From Actinomycetota bacterium (GTDB lineage Bacteria > Actinomycetota > Actinomycetes > Nanopelagicales > Nanopelagicaceae), in the NCBI GenBank assembly GCA_947480375.1, contig CANKCX010000014.1:1-12622 (forward strand): DNA of 12,622 nt. Direction: 5' to 3'. Each line of letters opens with the position of its first letter. Position 1 is the first letter of the stretch. The position numbers and the translations under genes were made by a program. The notes under the pieces are model-generated. The model was not told the DNA's origin and made no database searches. It saw only the letters and a program-made list of their open reading frames with translations. Of the stretch, positions 1 through 8,124 are shown in pieces.

Positions 1-111
1 TGTCCGGATTGCGGCGTTAAGTGGATTGAACTTCCCGAAGACCATGCCCACGCACCAGCTGATATTCGCTGGGCTGGATTGGAAAATTGGGCCGGCCCAA
101 CAGGGGAGTAG
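1..111 (+). CDS. YceD/DUF177 family protein, C-terminal end (partial)
   Basis: The frame is open from the first base to TAG at 109-111 and gives 36 residues. It opens with CPDCGVKW, half of a CxxC zinc-ribbon-like motif, and continues with a His-rich patch and DIRWAGLENW. Actinobacterial YceD/DUF177 proteins end in a very similar way (CPxCG, then a His/Asp stretch, then DPRWAAL). The family is encoded just upstream of rpmF in most bacteria and is linked by co-expression and plant homologues to large ribosomal subunit or 23S rRNA metabolism; its biochemical activity is not settled. The 5' part lies outside the window, so length and domain integrity cannot be judged. The assignment rests on the short tail plus the position in front of rpmF. 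Confidence 0.72.
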   Translation, partial: CPDCGVKWIELPEDHAHAPADIRWAGLENWAGPTGE

Positions 112-121
112 GCCCGTTTTT
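87..121 (+). terminator. possible weak terminator or attenuator at the end of yceD
   Basis: GGGCC at 89-93 can pair with GGCCC at 111-115, and GTTTTT follows directly at 116-121. The loop is 17 nt and contains a competing GGCCC copy at 94-98; the first part (87-100, TTGGGCCGGCCCAA) is itself a perfect 14-bp palindrome. The GC-only stem plus T-run resembles a factor-independent terminator overlapping the yceD stop codon. However, the stem is only 5 bp and yceD-rpmF are usually co-transcribed, so it may be an attenuator or nothing. Confidence 0.25.
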
Positions 122-147
122 GAATATCTGAGGATTTGAGGGATACT
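120..147 (+). promoter_or_regulatory. candidate sigma70-type promoter for rpmF
   Basis: TTGAAT at 120-125 (4 of 6 matches to TTGACA) and GATACT at 142-147 (4 of 6 to TATAAT) are separated by 16 nt. Transcription would start near 155, leaving a leader of about 50 nt before the GTG of rpmF. The match is modest and such pairs occur by chance in A+T-rich spacers. It is listed because it sits in the only gap ahead of rpmF-rnc-mutM. Confidence 0.25.
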
Positions 148-207
148 TACGCCCTTCAACAATTCATATTTTAGTAATGGATTTATTAGCAAAAAGGGGT
201 GCCTAAA

Positions 208-381
208 GTGCCAGTACCAAAGCGAAAGATGTCTCGCTCACGCACTCGTCATCGTCGTAGCGCATGGAAGACAACTCCTGCAGCGATTGCAAATTGTGCA
301 CAGTGCCAACAACCAAAGTTGCAACATACAGCTTGCCCAACTTGCGGTACTTACAACTCACGTCAAGTAGTAGAGGTTTAA
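208..381 (+). CDS. rpmF: 50S ribosomal protein L32 (bL32)
   Basis: Encodes 57 residues, the usual length for L32, a structural protein of the large ribosomal subunit. The N-terminus [19 protein letters not shown] is the family hallmark. Cys30, Cys33, Cys43 and Cys46 form a CxxC-x9-CxxC zinc ribbon, so this is the zinc-binding (C+) form. GTG at 208 is chosen over the in-frame GTG at 199 because it restores the conserved short M-x-VPKRKMS start. It also places the purine-rich AAAAAGGGG at 191-199 about 8 nt upstream, whereas the earlier GTG would overlap that ribosome-binding site. The gene lies between yceD and rnc, its standard position. The stop is followed within 14 nt by the rnc start region, so the two are probably co-transcribed. 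Confidence 0.96.
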   Translation: MPVPKRKMSRSRTRHRRSAWKTTPAAIANCAQCQQPKLQHTACPTCGTYNSRQVVEV

Positions 382-394
382 TCTGTACGATCGT

Positions 395-1063
395 TTGATT
401 GCATCACTTGGAACTTCGGTTTCAAGTGAATTGCTAGAACTTGCACTAACCCACCGTTCTTATGCTTACGAATTTGGTGGACTTCCAACTAATGAACGTC
501 TCGAATTTCTTGGGGATAGTGTTCTCGGATTAGTTGTTACTGAAGAGCTTTATACAAAATTTCCGGATTTAGATGAGTCACGTCTATCACCGTTGCGATC
601 TGGCGTTGTAAATATGCGGGCACTTGCGCAAATTGCACGTGAATTAGATCTAGGTCAATTTTTAAGAATTGGTAAGGGCGAAGAGACCACCGGCGGCCGC
701 GATAAGAATTCGATTCTTGCCGATTCACTCGAAGCACTAGTAGGCGCGATCTATTTAGATAAGGGCTTTGAAGCAACCCAAGAAATTATTTTGAATTGGT
801 TTAGACCAACGATTGAATCCGCAAATGCTCTTGGTCTTGGCTTAGATGGCAAGACTGCATTACAAGAATTATGCGCAGCTCGTGGATTGGGCACACCAGA
901 ATATGAAGTTAGCGAATCTGGCCCAGATCATAATAAAAGTTTTACTGCTGCAGCAGTTGTATCAAATGAGAAGTTTGAAATTGGCGAGGGTAAGTCCAAG
1001 CGCGAGGCCGAACAGGTCGCCGCTAAATTGGCTTACGATATTTTAAATGCCCGAACTTCCTGA
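395..1063 (+). CDS. rnc: Ribonuclease III
   Basis: Double-strand-specific endoribonuclease for rRNA precursor and mRNA processing. From the TTG at 395 it has 222 residues, a normal length. The catalytic domain carries the signature [13 protein letters not shown] (33-45) with acidic residues Glu34, Glu37 and Asp41, and the second metal-binding motif [16 protein letters not shown] (107-122) with Asp110 and Glu113. A double-stranded RNA-binding domain follows (about 151-212), including [17 protein letters not shown] and [14 protein letters not shown]. The start is uncertain: an in-frame TAG at 371-373 leaves only CTG at 383 and TTG at 395. TAGAGG at 371-376 is well spaced for the CTG (6 nt) but 18 nt from the TTG. 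Starting at CTG would add four residues (first codon, Tyr, Asp, Arg) and better match actinobacterial N-termini of the LLxRLG type. The 3' end overlaps mutM by 17 nt. Confidence 0.96.
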   Translation: MIASLGTSVSSELLELALTHRSYAYEFGGLPTNERLEFLGDSVLGLVVTEELYTKFPDLDESRLSPLRSGVVNMRALAQIARELDLGQFLRIGKGEETTGGRDKNSILADSLEALVGAIYLDKGFEATQEIILNWFRPTIESANALGLGLDGKTALQELCAARGLGTPEYEVSESGPDHNKSFTAAAVVSNEKFEIGEGKSKREAEQVAAKLAYDILNARTS

Positions 1064-1889
1064 AGTTGAAACTGTAAGACGGGGTTTAGCTGAACATATA
1101 GTCGGCAAGAAATTTAAAAAGATTGATGTTTTGCACCCCCGCGCAACATCACCTAAATCAATAGCAGCCCTCACTTCACTGACTGGTGCGCGAGTCAAAG
1201 CGGTTGCGCGTCGCGGAAAATTTCTCTGGTTTGAATTAGATCGACCTGAAGTTTTGGTTGGTCACTTGGGGATGAGCGGGCAATTCGTAATACAGCCTAA
1301 AAACGCTATCGATGAGCGTCATTTACGAGTGCGATTTACCTTGGGCCGCCACGAATTACGGTTTATAGATCAACGCACCTTTGGTTGGCTAGGTGTTTGC
1401 GAAGCGAAGGATGGAATTCCAAATTGGGTGGAACACATTGCAGCAGATCCTTTTGATCCAAACTTTGATTTAGCAAAAACAATTTCAAGGTTTCAGAGTA
1501 AGAGAACCGAAATTAAACGCGCGCTTTTAGACCAGGGCGTGATGAGTGGTGTTGGAAATATTTATGCAGATGAAGCGCTTTGGCGAAGCAAGATGCATCC
1601 AGAAACCCGCACCGAGAAATTAGCAACAAAGCGAGTTGCAGAATTAATAACAAATGCCACTGAGGTTATGTCAGAAGCGCTAGCGGTTGGCGGTACATCA
1701 TTTGATGAGCTTTATATAAATGTAAATGGCGAGAGTGGATATTTTGAAAGGTCCCTGGCGGTATATGGCCAGGAAGGCGAGGGCTGCCCAAGATGCGGGC
1801 GACAAATCCGAAGGATCACTTTTGCCAATAGATCTTCACATTTTTGCCCAAAATGTCAGCCCACACCCCGTTCTAACGGAAATCGCTAA
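1047..1889 (+). CDS. mutM: Formamidopyrimidine-DNA glycosylase (Fpg/MutM)
   Basis: Bifunctional glycosylase/AP lyase that removes 8-oxoguanine and formamidopyrimidines in base excision repair. The protein has 280 residues, typical for the family. After loss of Met1 the N-terminal PELPEVE supplies the catalytic proline and Glu. [10 protein letters not shown] holds the conserved Lys58 (Lys57 in mature numbering), and [10 protein letters not shown] (71-80) the lesion-recognition loop. The helix-two-turn-helix spans about 157-188 ([20 protein letters not shown]). The C-terminal zinc finger uses Cys247, Cys250, Cys267 and Cys270, with Arg262 in the [11 protein letters not shown] turn. The ATG is fixed by the PELPEVE motif and lies inside the last codons of rnc in another frame, so translation is probably coupled to rnc. 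The association of rnc with mutM is typical of Actinobacteria and many Firmicutes. Confidence 0.97.
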   Translation: MPELPEVETVRRGLAEHIVGKKFKKIDVLHPRATSPKSIAALTSLTGARVKAVARRGKFLWFELDRPEVLVGHLGMSGQFVIQPKNAIDERHLRVRFTLGRHELRFIDQRTFGWLGVCEAKDGIPNWVEHIAADPFDPNFDLAKTISRFQSKRTEIKRALLDQGVMSGVGNIYADEALWRSKMHPETRTEKLATKRVAELITNATEVMSEALAVGGTSFDELYINVNGESGYFERSLAVYGQEGEGCPRCGRQIRRITFANRSSHFCPKCQPTPRSNGNR

Positions 1890-1913
1890 CCCCTTTTCCG
1901 ATAGGTTGCGCCT

Positions 1914-4900
1914 GTGTATTTAAAGAGCATGACCCTCAAAGGATTCAAATCCTTTGCCTCCTCGACCTCGCTCAATTTCGAGCCGGGTATCACCTGCGTG
2001 GTCGGCCCAAATGGCTCTGGAAAATCAAACGTTGTAGATGCGCTCTCATGGGTAATGGGCGAACAAGGTGCCAAATCTTTGCGCGGCGGAAAGATGGAAG
2101 ATGTTATTTTCGCTGGAACATCAGGAAGAGCGCCGCTAGGTCGCGCAGAAGTTTCAGTAACAATTGATAACACCGATGGCGTACTGCCAATTGATTTCAC
2201 TGAAGTAACAATCTCAAGAATCCTTTTCCGAAATGGCGCAAGTGAATACCAACTAAATGGCGAAACCACCAGATTGTTAGATATTCAAGAGCTACTAAGC
2301 GATTCGGGCATCGGACGCGAAATGCATGTAATTGTTGGACAGGGACAACTTGATGCAATCTTGTTGGCAAATCCAGAAGAACGACGCGCATTTATTGAAG
2401 AAGCTGCAGGAGTTCTAAAGCACCGCAAGCGTAAAGAGAAAGCGTTACGCAAACTCGATTCGATGACTGCAAACTTGGCTCGTATTCAAGATTTAACAGT
2501 AGAACTTCGTCGCCAGTTAAAACCACTCGGCAAGCAAGCTGAAGTAGCGCGTAAGGCTTCGACAATTCAATCTGATGTTCGCGATTCGAGATTGCGATTA
2601 TTGGCTGATGATTTACTGCAATTGCGTTCTACGGTTGATGCCGAAGTTGCTGATGAATCTGCGCTACGTGCAAGACGCGATGAAGTAGAGGCTGCGCTAA
2701 ATAAAGCCCGATCACGCGAAGAAGAAATTGATGCAACTGCTTTAGTTGAAAATCCACTTTTAGTAAAAGCACAAGAAAATTATTACCAACTGACTGCTCA
2801 ACGTGAAAAGTTCCGCGGTATCCAGAATTTAGCTTCAGAGCGGGCACGCTTCTTATCAGAAGAAGCAGATGAAGCTCGTGCCAGTGGTCGCGATCCAGAG
2901 AGCATGGATCTTGAAGCTGCCGGCCTGCGAAGTGAAGAGCGTGAACTTAGAGGTGAAGTTAGTTCTGCAACTTCTGGCTTAGCTAAACTTTCAGAAGAGT
3001 TAAAGAATCTTGAAGCTAATTTAACTACTGAAGAAAATAGTGTTTCAGCCGCGCTACGTGCAATCGCAGATCAACGCGAAGGAACTGCGCGCCAAGAGGG
3101 CCATATCAATGGACTTAAATCACGTATCGATGCAACGAATGCGGAAATTACCCGTTTAACAAAGACTAAAGATGAAGCTTCAAATCGCTTACGTAGTTTC
3201 CAAGAAGAATTCGCACTTCTAGAAACTCAGATTGCATCTGTAGATGCAAACGAACCAGGATTAGATTCAGAATATGAAGCAGCAAAATCTGCACTTGCAA
3301 ATGCGCAAAGTGAATTAGATGCACTTGTTGCAAAGGAGAGCGAAGCCCAACGATCTCGCTCTGGCTTAGATGGACGTTTGCGCGCCCTGCAAGAGAGTTT
3401 GATTCAACGCGATGGTTCAGGCGTTGTCTTATCTAGTTCTACTCGCAATCGTGGCCGACTTTCATCTTTAATAAATGTAACTCCAGGCTGGGAAGCTGCA
3501 GTCTCGGCTGCACTTGGACCACTTGCAGATTCCGTAGTTGTTTCTGATATTTCTTCGGCTGTATCTGCCTTGACGCTTTTAAAGCGTGAGAGCGCTGGTC
3601 AATCTGAACTACTTGTGGTCGATGGCGATAGTGGTTTCTCTACTTCTAATCGCGCAATTCCAAGTGGGTTTACTTCACTCGCAAGTTTGGTTTCATCAAG
3701 TGAAGTATCTGGCGCGATTGCTTCACTTCTCTCTGGTTTTGTAGCGGTCGAGGATCTAGCTGAAGCCGAAAGTGCGCTACGCGCAGATCCTTCAGTAATC
3801 GCCGTTACACGCGAGGGCGATGTATTAAGTCGAATTCGAATTCGCGGTGGATCAAGTGCTAAGAATTCTGCAATCGAGATTTCTGCTTCTATCGAGAAGA
3901 CCGAAGCGCAATTACAAGAAGTTACAAATACTTGCGATCGAATCAAATTTGAAGTTGTGCGAGCCAATGAAACTCTAGCTTCGCGCAAGAATATTTATGA
4001 TTTAGCACTATCTAAATTGAACGAATCGGATGCCAAGATTTCTGGCCTCGCAGAGCAAATGGCGGTTGCCGGTCAAAATGTGAAGAGTGCGCAAGGCGAA
4101 CTTGAACGCGTACTTGCCTCGCTCGTTGAAGCGAATTCGCAACGCGAATCAGATGAAGCAGATTTAAGTGCAGCAATTACTCAATTTGAATCGCACCAAA
4201 CTCCAGCGGATCCAGATTTAACTCATCTTGAAGATTTACGTTCCCGAGTTTCTGCATCTCGTTCAGCCGAAGTCGAAGCACGTCTAAATTTACGTACCTT
4301 AGAAGAACGCGTCACGGCACTTGTTGCACGCGCTGATGCACTTGAAGCAGCCGCGCAGAACGAACGTGATTCAGCAACTCGCGCAGTTAGTCGTCGCGAA
4401 CAACGCGGTGTTGCAGCTCTGACTGCGCAAGGAGTTGCGGATGCGGCTTACGAAGCGCTAATTCAAATTGAATCTTCAATCGCTAAGGCATCAACCGAAC
4501 GCGAACGCCTTGAAATATCAAGATCAGAACGCGAGAGCGAAATCTTGGCGCTGCGCGTAAGGAGCCGTGAATTAACTACTGAACTCGATGCGCTGACATC
4601 TAGCGTTCACCGCGATGAAATTGCTCGTGCTGAACAGCGACTTCGCATTGAAGCCCTCGAGCAGAAAGCGGTCGAGGAACTTGGCGTGGATGTATCTACT
4701 CTGGTCAGTGAATATGGACCAGAAAATGATGTTCCTACATTTGTTGAAGATGCTGACGGAAACTTTGTTCCAGGAGATTTGATTCCATATCGCCGCGATC
4801 AGCAAGAGAAGCGCTTGGCACAAGCCGAACGTTCCCTTGCTCTTCTTGGAAAGATCAACCCATTAGCTTTGGAAGAGTACTCATCCCTCGAAGAGCGCCT

Positions 4901-5456
4901 GCGTTATTTAGCCGAGCAACTCGAAGATTTGAAGAAAACTAAACGCGATCTTCTCGACATCATTAAAGAAGTTGATGACAAAGTGCAACAGATTTTCAAA
5001 GAGGCTTATGACGATACTGCTCGTGAATTCGAATTAATTTTTGCCAGACTTTTCCCTGGTGGCGACGGTCGCTTAATTCTTACTAATCCAGAAGACATGA
5101 CGACAGCCGGCGTAGATGTTGAAGCCCGTCCACCAGGAAAGCGCGTTAAACGTCTCTCACTTCTATCTGGTGGAGAACGCTCATTAGTTGCAGTTGCACT
5201 TCTAGTTGCAATATTCAAAGCACGTCCAAGTCCGTTCTACGTGATGGACGAAGTTGAAGCAGCGCTGGACGATACAAACCTTGGTCGTCTACTTGGGGTA
5301 TTTGAAGAGCTTCGCGAGAAATCACAGCTAATTATTATTACTCACCAAAAGCGCACTATGGAGATTGCAGATGCACTTTATGGAGTAACAATGCGCGGCG
5401 ATGGCGTCTCTGAAGTTATTTCGCAACGTATCCGGGAATCCGAAAGCGCTAACTAG
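1914..5456 (+). CDS. smc: Chromosome segregation ATPase SMC
   Basis: Structural maintenance of chromosomes protein, the motor of the SMC-ScpA-ScpB complex that extrudes and organises DNA loops. It has 1180 residues, full length. The N-terminal head has Walker A GPNGSGKS (31-38) and a Q-loop region with IVGQGQLD near residue 145. Two long coiled-coil arms rich in Glu, Arg and Ala (about 170-497 and 650-1010) flank a hinge at about 498-645. The C-terminal head has the ABC signature LLSGGERSL (1083-1091) and Walker B FYVMDEVEAALDD with Asp1112 and Glu1113, then the H-loop IITHQ. GTG at 1914 is preferred because MYLKSMTLKGFKSF aligns with the conserved family start; ATAGG at 1901-1905 lies 8 nt upstream. 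It begins 24 nt after mutM and ends 18 nt before ftsY, suggesting one transcript. All nucleotide-binding motifs look intact. Confidence 0.98.
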   Translation: MYLKSMTLKGFKSFASSTSLNFEPGITCVVGPNGSGKSNVVDALSWVMGEQGAKSLRGGKMEDVIFAGTSGRAPLGRAEVSVTIDNTDGVLPIDFTEVTISRILFRNGASEYQLNGETTRLLDIQELLSDSGIGREMHVIVGQGQLDAILLANPEERRAFIEEAAGVLKHRKRKEKALRKLDSMTANLARIQDLTVELRRQLKPLGKQAEVARKASTIQSDVRDSRLRLLADDLLQLRSTVDAEVADESALRARRDEVEAALNKARSREEEIDATALVENPLLVKAQENYYQLTAQREKFRGIQNLASERARFLSEEADEARASGRDPESMDLEAAGLRSEERELRGEVSSATSGLAKLSEELKNLEANLTTEENSVSAALRAIADQREGTARQEGHINGLKSRIDATNAEITRLTKTKDEASNRLRSFQEEFALLETQIASVDANEPGLDSEYEAAKSALANAQSELDALVAKESEAQRSRSGLDGRLRALQESLIQRDGSGVVLSSSTRNRGRLSSLINVTPGWEAAVSAALGPLADSVVVSDISSAVSALTLLKRESAGQSELLVVDGDSGFSTSNRAIPSGFTSLASLVSSSEVSGAIASLLSGFVAVEDLAEAESALRADPSVIAVTREGDVLSRIRIRGGSSAKNSAIEISASIEKTEAQLQEVTNTCDRIKFEVVRANETLASRKNIYDLALSKLNESDAKISGLAEQMAVAGQNVKSAQGELERVLASLVEANSQRESDEADLSAAITQFESHQTPADPDLTHLEDLRSRVSASRSAEVEARLNLRTLEERVTALVARADALEAAAQNERDSATRAVSRREQRGVAALTAQGVADAAYEALIQIESSIAKASTERERLEISRSERESEILALRVRSRELTTELDALTSSVHRDEIARAEQRLRIEALEQKAVEELGVDVSTLVSEYGPENDVPTFVEDADGNFVPGDLIPYRRDQQEKRLAQAERSLALLGKINPLALEEYSSLEERLRYLAEQLEDLKKTKRDLLDIIKEVDDKVQQIFKEAYDDTAREFELIFARLFPGGDGRLILTNPEDMTTAGVDVEARPPGKRVKRLSLLSGGERSLVAVALLVAIFKARPSPFYVMDEVEAALDDTNLGRLLGVFEELREKSQLIIITHQKRTMEIADALYGVTMRGDGVSEVISQRIRESESAN

Positions 5457-5467
5457 TTCTGCTAGTT
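5451..5467 (+). repeat. short inverted repeat spanning the smc stop
   Basis: AACTAG (5451-5456) and CTAGTT (5462-5467) are perfect reverse complements separated by TTCTG. The left arm includes the smc stop codon. The stem is short and A+T-rich with no T-run after it, so it is unlikely to terminate transcription. It occupies most of the smc-ftsY junction, just ahead of the ftsY start. Confidence 0.4.
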
Positions 5468-5474
5468 GAAAGTA

Positions 5475-6311
5475 ATGGCTCTTTTTAGCAAGCTCTTCGC
5501 GAAGATTCGCAGTGGTTCTACATCCTCATCTGATTGGGCAGAGATCGAATTAGCTTTGATTGCTGCAGATTTAGGTGCCAAGAACGCAGCCGAAATAATT
5601 GAAATTGCTAAAAAAGTTAAGAGCGATGAGATCGATACTGCGATTTCTGCGGCCTTACAAAATTGGCTAAGTGATGGTAATCGCGAATTGATTTCTAGCT
5701 CTGATCGCCCAACAACAGTAATGATTGTCGGCGTAAATGGCACCGGTAAAACTACATCGACCGCAAAGTTGGTCGCATATTTAAAGCGACAGAATCAGAG
5801 CGTCTTATTGGCGGCAGCCGATACATTTCGCGCAGCAGCAGTAGAACAATTGCAAACTTGGGGAGATCGCTTAAATGTAGCGGTTGTTACCGGACCAAGT
5901 AACGGAGACCCTGCATCAGTTGCATTTGATGCGGCTACGAAAGCTAAAGCGGATGGGATCAATTATTTGATCATTGATACCGCTGGAAGATTGCATACGA
6001 AATCTGGATTAATGGATGAACTCACTAAAGTTAAACGAGTAGTTGAAAAAGTATTACCAATTGATGAAGTTTTATTAGTGGTAGATGCAACTACTGGTCA
6101 GAATGGAATTGTTCAGGCGAAAATATTTATGGAGAGCGTTGCAATTACTGGTTTGATCCTGACCAAGATGGATGGTTCAGCTAAAGGTGGAATCGCTCTA
6201 GCCATCGAACGCGAGACCGGGGTGCCGATCAAATTCATCGGAACTGGGGAAGCGGCCGAGGATTTACAGGTCTTCGAAGCCGAGCCTTATTTGAACGGGC
6301 TTTTCCACTAG
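5475..6311 (+). CDS. ftsY: Signal recognition particle receptor FtsY
   Basis: SRP GTPase that receives Ffh-bound ribosome-nascent chain complexes at the membrane and delivers them to SecYEG. From ATG 5475 it has 278 residues. This is essentially the NG core: a helical N domain (about 15-75), then the G domain with P-loop GVNGTGKTT (86-94), [11 protein letters not shown] (116-126), DTAGR (168-172) and TKMDG (230-234), closing with the conserved [13 protein letters not shown] end. The N-terminal [12 protein letters not shown] has alternating hydrophobic and basic residues and may act as the amphipathic membrane-targeting helix. The long acidic A domain of E. coli FtsY and any N-terminal transmembrane segment are absent. 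A TTG at 5466 would add three residues but has no visible Shine-Dalgarno sequence, so ATG is preferred. The partner gene ffh lies about 4 kb downstream. Confidence 0.96.
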   Translation: MALFSKLFAKIRSGSTSSSDWAEIELALIAADLGAKNAAEIIEIAKKVKSDEIDTAISAALQNWLSDGNRELISSSDRPTTVMIVGVNGTGKTTSTAKLVAYLKRQNQSVLLAAADTFRAAAVEQLQTWGDRLNVAVVTGPSNGDPASVAFDAATKAKADGINYLIIDTAGRLHTKSGLMDELTKVKRVVEKVLPIDEVLLVVDATTGQNGIVQAKIFMESVAITGLILTKMDGSAKGGIALAIERETGVPIKFIGTGEAAEDLQVFEAEPYLNGLFH

Positions 6312-6334
6312 CAACCTGCCAAATCGGGCTTGCT

Positions 6335-6350
6335 GTAACCAATTCGTAAC
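6335..6350 (+). promoter_or_regulatory. putative GlnR operator upstream of amt
   Basis: GTAAC at 6335-6339 is repeated exactly at 6346-6350, a period of 11 bp with a 6-nt spacer (CAATTC). This matches the half-site logic described for the actinobacterial nitrogen regulator GlnR (GTnAC-n6-GnAAC; AC-n9-AC in mycobacteria). It lies about 120-135 nt before a gene cassette (amt-glnB/K-glnD) whose Streptomyces counterpart is GlnR-activated. Further GTAAT, GTAAC and GAAAC copies occur at 6377, 6399 and 6406 but are less well phased. The site is seen in sequence; the binding protein is inferred, and no glnR gene is in the window. Confidence 0.5.
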
Positions 6351-6374
6351 ACAAGAGGCAAAGCTTTCACCTTT

Positions 6375-6403
6375 TTGTAATCTGCCAGCGCATCGCATGT
6401 AAC
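6375..6403 (+). promoter_or_regulatory. candidate promoter for amt-glnB-glnD
   Basis: TTGTAA at 6375-6380 and TGTAAC at 6398-6403 are separated by 17 nt, each matching 4 of 6 positions of the sigma70 hexamers. Transcription would begin near 6410. That would place the GTAAC pair at about -75 to -60, a usual position for a GlnR-type activator helping a weak promoter, and leave a 60-nt leader. The hexamers are poor, so the placement is tentative. Confidence 0.28.
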
Positions 6404-6471
6404 GCGAAACCACGACGCTATGGCCATCTCAACGGCGAGGCATTTTCAAACGTACCTGAAAGTGGTTAAAA

Positions 6472-8108
<1,637 letters not shown>

Positions 8109-8124
8109 TAAGTAGAATAACTCC

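Noticed and set aside
1886..2269. Antisense open frame of 127 codons at the 5' end of smc
   Set aside because: It overlaps the Walker A region of smc, whose own frame is certain, and shows no recognisable protein features.
3830..3845. Tandem CGAATT copies inside smc
   Set aside because: They simply encode Arg-Ile-Arg-Ile near the end of the hinge; two short units in frame are not a notable repeat.
3599..3988. Antisense open frame of 129 codons within smc
   Set aside because: Ser/Ala/Arg-rich composition mirrors the complementary codons of the SMC hinge and coiled-coil; no domain or start signal supports it.
6312..6336. Possible terminator after ftsY
   Set aside because: Only a GCAA/TTGC pairing interrupted by a C-C mismatch can form, and no T-run follows. 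ftsY may end without an intrinsic terminator.
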